A stretch of DNA of 64,000 bases. Source: Glycine soja. Lineage: Eukaryota > Streptophyta > Magnoliopsida > Fabales > Fabaceae. The stretch is from contig NC_041019.1 in NCBI RefSeq assembly GCF_004193775.1, forward strand, positions 52,985,928-53,049,927. The letters run 5' to 3'. The notes beneath the pieces were generated by a model. That model worked only from the letters and a program-made list of their open reading frames with translations. It searched no databases and was not told the DNA's origin. Made by a program: the position numbers and the translations under genes. Positions 35,401 through 48,593 of this stretch are shown here, piece after piece (within the stretch, counting starts at the first letter, position 1; each line of letters opens with the position of its first letter).

Positions 35401-36203
35401 TCCATTTACTCCAAAAATAATTCTTTTCGTCATCATTCATTTTCTTAAAACCTTTAACTTATTACAATCATCATAAATAAAAAGCTGAGCGCACTTAAAT
35501 TTCAGATAACTTGGGACTTAATGAGAAACACACTTCATCACAACATGTGGTACCCAAGAGACTATGTATATATCCACGTTTTGGTGGGTTTGCTGGGTTT
35601 TCTTAATAAAAATTCTTTTTGCCTATCGAAAAAAACACTATAATTTAATCTCAATTTTTTTTTATATAAAGATACATCATACATGTTTCTTCATCAAAAT
35701 TGAGGCGGTTTAACGTGCTAATCAAGAAACCACTACCTTTTTGTTAAAATATACAAGTTATATGTGAGTATTATTTCTCCATCAAGATAAGGTGGTTTAA
35801 CTTGCTGATAAAGAAACAACTGCCCCTTTGTTTTTCTTTCTCAGCCATTGACTCATTGTACACTTAGTTGGGTCGAGATGCCTAATTAAACCGTGTAATG
35901 TTAACTTGCAAATACTAACGCTATAAATACCACAAATTTCACTATGTTTCGTGATAGCATTCGTTTATTTTGTAAAACGAGGAATTTTAGCAAACTTTTA
36001 TTCTTTCTATTTGATGAAATTAATGTGTTTCAGTTAATAAATAAGGGTCATTAAATAGAGGACACTCATATATATCATTTAGTGAACTATTAAGTATACC
36101 TTATTAAATATTTTCAAATACTACATGAACATTTTTGTTAATGCATGTGTATCATAAAAGCATTGATTAGTGAAGTTACCAATCGATAAATTAATAATTT
36201 TTA
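35274..36203. other. Intergenic with a TA microsatellite
   Basis: Contains a TA run at 35371-35396. GATAAGGTGGTTTAACTTGCTGAT near 35785-35808 resembles AATTGAGGCGGTTTAACGTGCTAAT near 35698-35722, a small local duplication. No gene seen. Confidence 0.45.
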
Positions 36204-36498
36204 GGATAAAATGTCTTGGTCCCTTTAAAATTTTCAAACTTCAATTTTAGTCCCTCTAAAAAATTTTATCTATTTTTTGTTCCTATCATTTTGAAATGTC
36301 TTGCTTTTAATTTCCAATAGTACTATCTAAATCACTTTTCATCCATCTATAAAAATGCTATCTAAAACACTCTAAAGGACCAAATTAAGTGGTGCATTTC
36401 AAATTAGAAGGATAAAAAGTAGAGGGATGAAAACCTAACAAAAGGACTAAAAATTAAACTTTAAAAATTTTAAAGGGATCATAAATATATTTTATTCT
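36204..36498. mobile_element. MITE, ~295 bp, with long terminal inverted repeats
   Basis: Left arm GGATAAAATGTCTTGGTCCC, then TTTAAAATTTTCAAACTTCA, mirrors the right arm, whose minus strand reads GAATAAAATATATTTATGAT and continues CCCTTTAAAATTTTTAAAG. Each arm is about 60 bases or more with some mismatches. No coding capacity; superfamily not assigned. Confidence 0.65.
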
Positions 36499-39400
36499 CA
36501 TTTTTATTTATAAATCATGGAAGGAGTATATTAAAAAATATTAACATATCACCAGTCTAAGTAGAATCATATTTGATTTCCTTAAACAATGTTCATTTGA
36601 ATTTTATGAATAAAAAAAACACAATTTAAAAAAGAAACTTACTAAAAATTATTAAACAGGTAATCTGGTAGAGATTAATCATCATTAAAATTGATAGATA
36701 TTTCACATAAATGAACAACATTTTAATAACTTTTCATGAAAAATTGTCTCATAATTTTTTACTAGTGCAGTGTATTAAGGTACTAATTATTAGTATTTTC
36801 CTTACTCAAAAAGCGAGCATTAAATGGTTTTTGTGTATACATAAAAAAATGTTTTTGTATTTTTACATCTATTTCTTGAAGAAATTTTTGTTTCTATTTT
36901 ATGTATCATTTTAAAAGTCTAAGATAACATTAATAATAAAATTTAAGCTATGCCCTTATTTCTTCCTAATTGTTACTTTTGTGCACGTATCATAAAGGAA
37001 AAAGAATAATAATTTATTAAGAATGTCGTATTAAGAAATTAAAAATAATTTTAATATAAATGATAATATTAATTAATCACGTTTCTTAATCTTTCTGTTA
37101 CTCCCTATGACTCGTTTTGTATCTTTCAAAATATTGTATACTTTAAAAAAAATATTAAGTAGACAATTTAATATGATTATATGATTTTATTCGACAAAAA
37201 TATATTTATTAAAAGAGTTGAAGTATTTGTTGGGAATCAATTTCTAAGTATTTAGGTTAAATATCAATAAATAAGAGTATTATTGAAAATATTAGTATTT
37301 TCTATTTCTTAATCAATAAATATTTTGACATAAACTAAAACACTCAAAATCACGTATCATATGAATCAAAAATAATTTTAAAGGAGACATATAAAAAGAA
37401 ACAAAAAAAAAACACTTCCTCCATCCTATAGCTAGTATTTTACTCTTGTTAAGACAAGTTATTAAATAAAGGTAGTAATTTTACAAAAAAAAATACATTA
37501 TTATTAATATTGCATTCAAAAAATAACACTTATTAGATATATAAGTTTAAAAAATTAATTAATATTACATTGAAATTTTAAAAAATACATATTTTGGAAC
37601 TTATTTTCTTTTCACACGACGCTACTCTAGAAAATTTGTTGGTCTGTTAACTCAAAGCCTTTGTCACTTTATAAATCAAAATAAATTAATTATTTGTTCT
37701 TTCAAAAAGCACTCTTGTTTAATTTATTGGTATCTAACCTATAAAAAAATCTGTAGCTAAGTATCTAATCTAATAAAGGCTTAATTAATTTACAGCTACA
37801 GTTTAACTATTTTGATGAAGATATCTTAGTCAAAGAGGACTATGTTGTCATAATATTTGTAATTTTCTTAGGATATACATTAACATAAGTGACAAAAAAT
37901 TTAAAATGGAGAGAGCACTTTATTTTCTAACAGTAGTTTTTTCTTCTTCTTTTATTTCCTCGGTATTCTTATTGTACATGTATGTTAGCATAGTATTTGC
38001 TTGATATATCATTAAAAAACCCTTCTAATCTCTAAGCATGACATATGTTAAGAAAATAAAAGAATTATTGAAAAAAACAATTATTATACCCCCTTCATTT
38101 TTTATACATTCATTTTTCAAGGTTTTATTTTTACTTTTCTGTTCATTTTAAAAATAGCATTAATTATTAACTTTTTAATTATGTCCTTATTTATACTAAT
38201 TCTTAAATATTTTACACATCTATCATAAATGAAACAAAAATAATAGTGAAAACTATATAAAGAAATTATAGATAATTTGATCGTTATGCTTTTAAATCAA
38301 TCTGTTCTATGGATAAATAAATAAAAAAATTAAGAAAGAAGTATGTAAAATGTAAAGGTCATTCAATACTTAAATAGAATAATTTAATACTCTTCAACAT
38401 GTGCTGATGGGCATACATAAAAAAACAATATTGAGAAATATCATAATACTAACATTTCCCCTAAACTCATGTGAACAACATTTATGTGCAAACAACATTA
38501 CCGATTTTTAAATATATATCTAAAGCTGTCTGTTGTTAGGAAACTCTTCTATCAATACGAATTACGAATGGACATTGACGGCATCATCAATAATTGAAAA
38601 GTCTTACGAAAAGTTTCCTGCATTTTCATTCCATTGAAATTCACTGGGTCGACCTGCCAAACGAACCCCATCAGCACGTGTTGCTAGTGTTTGTTCTTTG
38701 ACCTTTGATCCTCTCTTATACATATATTGTTAATCAAAATGTTCGTGATGAAAGAACTTGAGAGATTATGAAGTGATATGATCTTCAACCGACTTCAATA
38801 TGCATGAACCAAATAAATTAAGTGAGCATCACAATTTTCCCCAAATAACGTATACAAATATGCAACTACAGATATTTAGTGTGTACCACCACATATACTT
38901 ATCACGAAAAACAGGAACAATCATTGATTATATTGCACGCAATTAAAAATCTTCTCTTCATGTGAATCAGAAATATAATGTTGGGTACGTGTACTAGACA
39001 ATCACAATGCATACATGCGATATTTCACTAAATGATCGATACAAGTCCTATCATATCATGATATACATTAAAGAATATTAGAAACTAGAAAGAAAATGTA
39101 TTAATTTCTAGATAATTATTGAAGTGATAACGTCCAGAGAGAGAGGAACAAAAGAAACACTCCCTCCGGACTTAAATGTCCCATTTTAAGAAAGTTTTTT
39201 ATTTTAATTTTTTTTTTACCCGCAAAAGGCTCAATTGTCTTATTATTAGCAGATTAATGACTTTAACTATCTTAATGATATAACTATATTTTTATTAATT
39301 TCTGTCCTAAAGACTAATGTTAATTAAGGGGAAAAGTGGGAAAAAAAATATTGAAAAAACATTCATTATACATGAATGTGCAGAAGTCAATAACATAAAT

Positions 39401-41006
39401 TAAATCACACAAATTATTTTAACTTAATTAACAGTATGGAATTCAAGTCTTTAACATGTACTGGAATATTTACAACAAAAAAATTGTTATTCATAAAAAT
39501 TCTAATTTAATTTGATCTCTAAAAAAATATATAAAATAGTCATTTAACATTTATTTTTAAAATAATACTCCTTAATGCCAATTATATGGGTTGATAGTAA
39601 GACATAATTAATACTCAGAAGAATTCACTTTTCGTTGGAGATATAGGACTTTTTTTCCTTTACATATATTTCAAAAATACAAAATAAAATAAAAAAAATG
39701 TTTTTTTCATGATTATGTGTGAAAACATGAAATTAAAAAGATATTTCCTCACCATACCAACATGGTATAATGTAATTAATTAGTAGATAGTGAAATTTCT
39801 AAAACATATTGGCCGACTTTGTTTAAAGAAATAAAATTCACTTAGATGACTCCACCTCTTAGGAGATTAACCTTATAATTTATGGCTATGAAGATATTTT
39901 ACTTTTAGGAGGAAAAAAAATCTTCAAACAAAACATAAACCGTTTGTTTCTTTCAATAATTCTAAGTCATCATAATATATAATTTACATATTTGTTAAAT
40001 AAAAAAAATCACTACATTTTTAATCCTTTTGATGCTGTTAAATTCATTTTGTGTCTTAAATTTAATATTTATTTATCAAATTTAAGGAGAAAATTAAATA
40101 ATATTTTGTGGAAATATAACAATTTTCACAGTTTTACTACCAACGACAGACCCATAGGGCGAGTTGATCAATTTACAAAAAGAATATTTTAAGAAAATAT
40201 TTTAAAACTACGCCACGGAATGTTTTGCAACAATAAAAAAACAATTGGAGAAAGGGAAAATATAAACTCTTTTGGGTAGGTACGTTGATGAAATACATGA
40301 TCTTAACGTCTTCCAAGTTCCAATATTCGGCTCTTCAAGCTCCTCCAATCAGATCAGATCATCATGTACTTTTAGTTGAAGTCAAAATATTACCCTACAT
40401 TGTGGTCAACTTTGAAGCCTTGTTGTGCCAAAAACTTTTACATGTGAAATAAGTTAACTTTTGATCTATTTGATTAATTTATGAATTAGTTATTTGATTA
40501 TTTAGTACATACATACGGGTAAATGAAAGTGTTTGATAAATCAATTTATTTCACTAATTTATATTTTATAAATCTTAAATTACCTTTTTACGTTAAATTT
40601 GTAATATTTCAACTAGTTTTTATACGAGTAGCTTATAAGTTTGTAATTTATTTTTATTCTTATTATTTTAATATACTTTTTTATCTTCTCTTTTACTTAA
40701 TCATTTTCTTTACTTATTTTAATACACTTATTTACTATCTTGACTTTGAATGAAATATTTCATCTTAAATAATTTAAAATTAATAAAATGATCTAGAATT
40801 TGAAGTACTATACCTAAAATTATATTTTGTCTAAAAATTGAATTTATGTAAAAAAATACTAAAATATGCTCTTTTATGTTATTTTATATGTATTAAGTAC
40901 TTCAACAACTAATATTTTATCAAATATTTCTAACTCAACAAGTTATCTGGTTACTCTCAAGTTAACTTATTAGCTAGTTTAATCAAACATTGACTCTCTC
41001 ACTTTC
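36499..41006. other. Intergenic, AT-rich, with Stowaway-like ends
   Basis: No supported gene over 4.5 kb. CACTTCCTCCATCC (about 37414) and CACTCCCTCCGGAC (about 39159) resemble the CTCCCTCCGT terminus of Stowaway-type MITEs, but I did not find convincing partners. The less AT-rich piece at 38640-38720 has no ORF. Confidence 0.45.
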
Positions 41007-41790
41007 CACTACAAGAAAGTGATTATTTTGCTATGAAAAATGAGTGATGACCTCAAGGTTGATGCTATTTTCTTCCTGCTTCTTATCGTTAACTTTTATT
41101 CTACTTGGTGTCGACCTATTTGACACCAAAACAAAATACCTTATTTAATTCAAGTATAAGAGTTAGCTAAGTCATCGATGTGCAATATTATATTTTTAGC
41201 CCAGATTGGCTTAATCTTTGCTACTTAATTTCTATGAAAATTCCAATGCCATTCTCTCTTGCCTCCTTTTATCGCTCATAAATTTCACTTTCAAATATCA
41301 ATTTCGTCTTCAAATCATGTGTCCATGTTCTGGGAAGACGATGGAGGTGGTGGGTTTGATATTGGCGGTGAGGATGTGATCATTGCTTCAGTAGTTTGGT
41401 GGTTGGTTTAGTGTTCACTTTGAGTTTTGATGGTTTTTGTGATTAATATTTAATAAGGAGAATAGAATGGATGGGATATAATTCCTTTTACTATAATTTT
41501 TTTCTCATCACCTATGGTGGACTTGAGGTGTGCTTGTTTTGAAGGAAACAAATAATATATACAAATTCATATTTTTTACACTTTATTTTAATTAAAAATT
41601 TATATTTTATTTTTCCCATCTAAATCAAACACATCCTAAGAGTCTTAACTCGATCGATGTTATGAAATGTCAATCTTTTTAATCTACGTAAAAGATATTA
41701 GTGTCAATTTTGTTAACAATGGTTTCATGCTTTGGTGATGCTAAAGTTGTCATTAGTGATGACTTCTTAAGAATCAAATCTAAGGCCCCA
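41007..41790. mobile_element. CACTA-type (En/Spm) terminus, element incomplete
   Basis: CACTACAAGAAA at 41007-41018 is the classic terminal inverted repeat of plant CACTA transposons. The following ~130 bases and the stretch ending near 41780 (GTCATTAGTGATGAC) have similar subterminal character. The opposite terminus TTTCTTGTAGTG was not found, so the right limit is only approximate. Confidence 0.4.
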
Positions 41791-41959
41791 TTTAGGATGG
41801 TTTCTCGTTTTTAATTTTAAAATTTTTAAAAAATCAAAATCAATTTTGAGTTTTGCTTTATTCTTTGTTTTTAATTTTTAAAAAGATGTCACAAATTGAA
41901 GATAAATAAAATGAGTCAATCCTTTTATCTTATCTTACTTTACTATAAAATAATAACGG

Positions 41960-42800
41960 TGATAGAGATAGCAGGATGGGAGTTGCGATGGTGACAATGG
42001 TGACGATAGTGTGATAACGATGGAGTGGTGGTGGAATAGTGATTGTGACTCTAGTGGTGATGGAATGTTGATAATAGTGTTTTAACATCCCGTCAAACCA
42101 GTTCGACTGTGACTTAGAGGTCTGGGCAAGAGGAATTACCTATTGGATCGACCATGCATTGAAGTTGGTGACCCATTAACCCGAGGCAAGTCACACCCAA
42201 GGGAAGAAATACGTTGGATCATGCGAGTCAATTAAGGTTCACTATAAAATTTAATATTTTCTAATAAAAATTGGGTCATGTAGGTCAATTAGAGACCCAC
42301 TAAACTATTGACCCAGTGACCCAATGCCTTGATCGAGTCAATCACCAATTTGATTTTTTAAATTATAGGTGGTGGTGGGATGGAATAGTGGCAACAACGA
42401 CAATGGGAGCAACAAAATGGTGGTAGTAGTAGTAGTGGAATGGTGATGGTAACAATGATGGTGTGGTGGTGGTGGTGTCACCGCCACTGGTGGTGGTAGT
42501 GATGATACCAGTGGTGGAATGATGGTGGTGACGACAACAACAGTGATGGGTAGAATGGTGATAGCGGTGACGATAATGATGATGAAGGCGATAGAATGAT
42601 GGTGGCAGTAGTTTGGGGTGGTGGAAGCGACAAAGGCAAGGTGCAAAGGTGGTGGCAATGGCAGTGTTTGTGGAATGGTGGAGGAGGCAGTGGTGGAATT
42701 ATGATGGCAGTGACAATGATAATAGTTGTGGTAGCAATGACGACGATGACAATGATGGTGGTGGGGGCGTGGTGGTGATGGTTGTATGGTGATGGTGGTT
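41960..42800. repeat. TGG/ATG-rich low-complexity block
   Basis: About 840 bases dominated on the plus strand by GTGGTGG, GATGGTG and GACAATGATGG triplet variants, interrupted at about 42080-42360 by more ordinary sequence with repeated GACCCA phrases. Frames in it (for example 42338-42658 minus, His/Pro/Thr-rich) are by-products of the triplet repeat, not genes. Confidence 0.8.
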
Positions 42801-45800
42801 AGAATGTATTTCTTAAAACTAAAAAATTAAATTCACAAAATATTTTTTCTTGGTTTTGATAATGAATGTAAAACTATTTTGAAATTAAGTTAAAAACTAA
42901 TTCAACTTCATTTTTTTCGAACACATTTTTTTTAAAATTAAAAGTGTTTAATAAAATTCATTATTGAACTAGCTAATATATACAAAGTGATATGAAAGAT
43001 ATGTTTTTATGAGATTTTTATCTATATTTTTATTTTGTAGAAAGATATACTTTAAATAATTATATTTAAAATTACTAAAGAGGAATTTTATCAAAGAATT
43101 AAAAAGATAGATGAAAAAATTATATATTACTAAATTAGCATGGTTGTTAAACTCATGAGTGAATCTATATGATCGTTTTGAGTTAATGAGTCCACAACCA
43201 CGAACTTGGTTAACACATATGTAAACTTGTTTTCTTGTGGAATCATACAAACTTGCATGAAGTCAAATAGACTCACACAAACTTGCAAGTTTGTGGGTGA
43301 GTTGGTGAGTTCATTAGATCAAAAAAAAAAAAAATTTAAGCCAAAACAAACAATGACAAGAAAAAGGTAACAAAACAATGATAGAGAAGAGGGGTGATAG
43401 CCAACCTGTTTGTCATGTGTTAAACATGAAAATGAACAAAAGAAAATAAACAAAAAAGAATAGTAAAATTCAATATTAAAAAGGGTAAAAAGAAAATGTA
43501 ATAATATTAAAGGTGAAAGTATAATAAAATATGAGAAATTAAAAACTAATGTTTTTTTAAAAAAATATATTACTCAAAGGATTATCTCAGGAAATGTTAC
43601 AAGCTACTAACAAAAGTTCTTTACTCAAAACTATTAATATGATTAAAAAAACTCTAGTTAATAAAAAAAACAGATAAAAAAAAGTTTTGTAGCTAATTAA
43701 AAAACAAGTCAAAATTAGCTTAAAAAACTTGTGAAACATTTCATAAAAAAATGATTGTCAAACAAACTTGATGTTAAAAAGGCAATAGTATAAATTATTG
43801 ATTACTAGTATCATTATCTAACGTCTTATAAGTATAAAATAAATTTAATATTATATTAATAAAATAATTAAAATAATTTAATGAAAAGTATTAATTTAAT
43901 TCTGTATTTGAATAAATAATGATTTAGTTAGTTGTAAACTTGCATGTATTGTATATAATTACAATACAAGTTTACAACTAACTTAACTAATATTTTATTC
44001 TCCTCTAAAAACTTATGATGCCTTACCAAAAAGACTTGTAACTATATTCTCCTATAATTAATGTCATTTAATAAATTTTATTTTTATATAATTAGTTTGA
44101 ATATATATCAGAAGCAAAGCAAGGCATTAGAAAAATTAACAAAAATAATTATTAATCAAAATTTACTTACCTTTCAGTTAAACTTTAAATTAGTTAAAAT
44201 TTATTTTCTTAATAAACTGAAAGGTTAAGACAAAAAAATCAAAAGGATTTTCTTTTTGTTTTGACTAAAACTTTCCTTTTTTAAACAAATAATTTTTTTA
44301 AAATAAAATGATAAATGATTTTGACTATTACAATTAACTTATAACCATTTTTTATATCATGTCATTGATTTATGTGAAATTAGTTTTGATGTTCTTAAGT
44401 AAGATTTTTGATTTATGCCATATAGATAGAGAAAACATGATTGAAAGAGGAAATTTCATTAATGATGAGGAGCTTATATTTTAATGACTTATACTCCCTA
44501 ACACTTCGTTGGTAATTGGATCAGTCCTAAAATCTCATAGGTCCTAGGCAAATAAATAAATTTGGATCTTTTATATATTTAGTTTGTGTTGCAACCCTAC
44601 TTGAGATCCCAAAGATTTGAAAAATATAAATATATATTATATAAAAATAGACTCGTCATTTCATTAAAAATGATGTGTTCTGTTACATTAAATGAGTAAT
44701 ATAGCTTTAATAATTCCAATAAATTATCATATTTTTTTATTCAATTTATTCCAAAAAATTACATAACATAATTAATTATCTATAGATAAGATAAACATGA
44801 CAATGAAAGTTGAAGATGGGTTTCATTATCTTTGTTTCCATCCTTGCATAAGGCGGGATACCCTCAATTTTAAAAGAGAACAATTTATATTTTTTAAACC
44901 AATTTTCATCCCGATTGGTTTTTATCAGATTTGAGTAAACTTGTGAGTAATAATCACATTTTTTTTATTTTAATTTACTTATATATTTTAAAATATTAAT
45001 TTATATGTATAATTTAATTTAATTTAATTTATATTTCGTCTCTCGAAGAAAATGTCTAACTCAATTGCTATCATGCATCGCCAAAAAATATAATTTAATA
45101 TACTAACTTTTTATTTTTTTTCCTTTATAATTTGAGTTTTTGTTTATGTTTCTTATTTTGTTAAAAAAATAAATCTTTTTAAAGAATGCTTTAAATCTAT
45201 GTCATAGATCTAATAGATGTTTATGTCATGGTGAGTTAAAAATTCATTTAATATGGACCGATGAAGGTAATATATACAAAAAAAATAATAACCAATATGA
45301 TAGTATCTTTTAATCACATGTCACATCTTAATTTGAACAAAAAGAGAGATGTAAAATAAAATAACAACTTTAATTTAATTAAGTTATAAAAAATAACATA
45401 AAATAAAAAAAAATTAATATACAATTAAATATATATATATATATATATATATTGGGCTCCTTTTAATCATGGGAAGGTTAGAATCCTCTATAGGTAGCTA
45501 TTTAATTATGAGAAATCAACAATCAACTGTGATACCTCTTGTAACGTTCAACTACTCTTACAATCGATGACTGACCCCATAATTGATATAGGTTTTTTTA
45601 GTGTGTTTTTCCATCTAAGAAAACTTTTTAGGAGATCACTCATCCTGAAATTACTCCAAGTCAAACATGGTTAGCTATGAAGTTTTTAAATGATGAACTA
45701 TTAAAAAATAGTTACATTTTATTGGTATAAGCAGTACTAATTAATTTCTTTTAAGCAATCCTTAGTTGTATAATCCTATATACCTAGTCATTTTATCCCT

Positions 45801-46010
45801 ATCATTTTGGTGTGTATTTGACTCATTCATTTGCCCATCCCATGGAAGCTTACCAGAAGCTGCTCATTGTCTGTGTCTTTTCTTTTTACATTGAAGATCA
45901 CTCTCCATCCTTGTTAGCATTTGGGATGTTACAACCAGCCATATATTTTGATAGCTTATCGAGATCAATTATCAACAAAGCTAATGGATATTTCACACAA
46001 ATATTATGCT
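42801..46010. other. Intergenic, AT-rich
   Basis: No supported gene. Contains a small hairpin at 43928-43982 (listed separately), several ACTTG / TGAGT-rich short repeats near 43140-43310 and a TA run at 45429-45452. Confidence 0.5.
43928..43982. repeat. Short near-perfect inverted repeat (hairpin)
   Basis: GTTAGTTGTAAACTTG followed by CATGTATTGTA on the left pairs with TACAATACAAGTTTACAACT then AAC on the right, differing by a 4-base insertion (CATG) in the left arm. The stem is ~23 pairs with a loop of a few AT-rich bases. Too small for a typical MITE; no known miRNA sequence is recognisable. Confidence 0.7.
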
Positions 46011-47020
46011 TAGGGATGAAAATAAGGTGGGGTAAGTGTGGATAGTAGCTACTTAGTTGCATCATTGTATAAATATTTGCCTCATGCCCTCTTCATACTT
46101 TGTGAGTACCCATTAAGCATGTAGTCACAATTTTTTAAAAAAAAATCATGGGTATTCGTAAATCAATGGATATTTATTAAAAAAATAATTTTAAAATTAC
46201 TATAAAAAAGGAGTTTTGTTTAATTTTGTTATAAGGGATACCTATACGGGTCAGGTGGGCCAACCCACCATCAATTTGGCGAGGTGGGATGCAGAACCCA
46301 ACCCGCCAGCCTGTTCTGGTTGTCTTGCCTAACCACACATACGCACACGTACGCATGTACCCCCACCCCCCATACACACACATAAAAATGTAAATACTAG
46401 TAGGTGTTTAAGCTTGGAATTGTCACTTTGTATTTTGTTAAGTTTATAGTGCTGTTAAAAAATCAAAATACATATTTGTTATTATTTTTATATTATTTTA
46501 TAAATTTAATTTCTTTAACACTTATAAGAAAGTTTATATTAAAATTAATTTTAGAATAAACTATTGATATACTTTACGTTTTCTAACTAAATTTATTTCT
46601 CTTAAAAAATTAAATTTATTTATTTTGGTTAATTTTATGAAATAAAATATTATTATTTTTTTATTTTTGGCAAGCCGGCCTATCAACCCACTCCTAACCA
46701 TGGTAGGCCACAACTTTCAGCCCTTCATTAGAAGATGAACAAGCCTGCCCCTGTGTGTTTTTTACGGGTTAGTGATATCAGATCAAAATGAGTTGAATTG
46801 ATCCGCTTTGTCATCCCTATGGATGCCTTGATAGGTATCCCTAACCCATTTTTTAGTAGGTAGAATATGTATCTATTTAAGTTACTTACAAATATTAATT
46901 TAAGTATCCATTTTTTTTAATTTGTAGGAAAAACTTAGATATCCATCTATTATTCATTACAGATTTTATTTACATATGTACATATGTACGTGGGTATAAA
47001 TATTTTTGTCATCCCTAGTT
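46011..47020. mobile_element. Candidate hAT-like non-autonomous element
   Basis: The left end TTAGGGATGAAAATA (about 46010) mirrors the right end ATTTTTGTCATCCCTA (about 47004-47019). Inside are further copies of GGGATACC / GGTATCCC and GGGATGxCAAA phrases and a moderately GC-rich core. A TAGGGATG(A/G)CAAA terminus fits hAT-like elements, but no 8-bp target duplication is clear. May be two nested elements. Confidence 0.35.
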
Positions 47021-48330
47021 AGGGTGACAAAAGAAAAATATTTTTCTTATAAAAGAGTATTTGATATCTTTTATATATAAATGTTGTATAATTCTATCCT
47101 TTTTCTAAAAAAATAATATCACGCTCTTTTTACCAAAAAAGAAAATATCTTCCTTTATTTCTCATGAAATCCACCTACCCAAATATTGTTTAAATAACAA
47201 ATTTAAAAATTAATTGCATTCAATTAATATTGTATATTCTAAAGCTAGTCATGGAAATTGTGAGACCAATTCATATAGTAGAATTTAAAATCCTTCTTCT
47301 TTTGATTATTTTCATAATCGGATTCTTTTAAATGATAGCATAACAAGAATTTTACATGGAAATATATTAAAATTTATGGAATCATAATTGAATAGGAAAA
47401 AATAAATTGACATGGCACTGCATGCATTTTGCTGGTACATCATATACATGTTATGTGTGAACTAGTGGACAAAATATAAAATGGACCCAAGTTTCTCATA
47501 TTATTTATTTTTTAAAAAAACATAAATTTCCGTGATGATTTTGTTGCCATATGAGTGAATTAATCTAATTTAGTCAAATTATTGGGAGTCCCAAGAGCAG
47601 TTTATAGGAAGCATTGAGAAGAGGGGTGCCCCGTGCATCTGCACAACAGTATCATAAGTAACTTCATTTTCTTTCATATATCCCCAAAAAGTTTATTCAA
47701 AAGGCATATTGCAAAATTCACAGCTATTCACAGACTTTAAAAGGGTTAAAGTGGAAAGTGGTAACAGATATAGAGAGAGAGTGTTTGTAGTGTGTAATCA
47801 CAGTGTGAAGAGTCAACCAAAGCCTTTTTGGATGCATGTATTTGTAAGGCTTTCAAATGTCCACATGTTAAGTTTCATCTGTGCTTTCTTCTCCAAACTC
47901 TTTTTTCCCTTCTCTCTCTTCTCTTGTCTGTGCACAAATCTATAAGCGTTTCATTTTCTACCTCTTTTCATTAAATATTCATTTATCTTTTTTCTTCTCT
48001 TTCACGCTTTAGCATAGTCAAGCATATCGGTTATCATGCAGTGAACGAGACAGCACACACTGAACTGAAGACTAGGGTTGCCATGCCATCCTAAGGAACT
48101 AAAAGCAAAGAAGTAATAAACGTTTTTTTTCTTCTTATTATCAATTACTTTTTCTCTCTCTCTGTATCTCTAAAAAACTAAAAAACAGTGTGAAAAAATA
48201 AAATAGAATAAAAGACAGAATTTATTTATTTATATTTTAGAGCTTTATCCTTTTGTCCCCTTTATCTTTTCTCTCTATTATTATTTATTTATTTCCTGGT
48301 TTCAAAAGGTTCGTTTTTGATTGCCCTCTC
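47021..48330. other. Intergenic, promoter-side flank of the HD-ZIP IV gene
   Basis: No gene seen. The last kilobase becomes pyrimidine-rich with short GA and CT runs (for example about 47773). No exact TAAATGYA L1 box was found; the closest is TGCATTTT (reverse-strand near-match) at about 47422. Confidence 0.5.
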
Positions 48331-48333
48331 TGG

Positions 48334-48340
48334 TATATAA
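48334..48340 (+). promoter_or_regulatory. Candidate TATA box of the HD-ZIP IV gene
   Basis: TATATAA lies 254 bases before the start codon and just upstream of two short upstream ORFs. A transcription start about 30 bases downstream would give a ~220-base leader. An alternative start further upstream with a 5'-UTR intron, known for several HD-ZIP IV genes, cannot be excluded. Confidence 0.35.
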
Positions 48341-48381
48341 GGCAGATTCTAAGAGACCCATTTCATCTTTTGTGGTGCTCC

Positions 48382-48467
48382 ATGGCTTGGAAATTCCGGG
48401 GTTGGATGAATCAATCGACACTACTAGGATTAACAATTTTTCACCCATGAGGCCGAGCCATTATTAG
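48382..48467 (+). other. Two overlapping upstream ORFs in the HD-ZIP IV leader
   Basis: ATG at 48382 opens a 22-codon frame (starts MAWKFRGW) ending TGA at 48448-48450. ATG at 48447 opens a six-codon frame ending TAG at 48465-48467. Both precede the main ATG at 48594. If the transcript starts at the 48334 TATA box they lie in the leader and could restrain translation. Confidence 0.4.
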
Positions 48468-48593
48468 TTGCATCACCTTGTTTTTCTTCAAAGGGGTATT
48501 TTTTAGTAGTAGCAGTTTCTGTTGTGGTGTGCTTGATTGAAGAGAGAGGAGAGAAAAAGAAAAGAAAAAAGGGAAGCAAAAGTGGCTACTTTG

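Noticed and set aside
42338..42658. 106-codon His/Pro/Thr-rich minus-strand ORF
   Set aside because: Product of the TGG/ATG triplet block rather than a gene.
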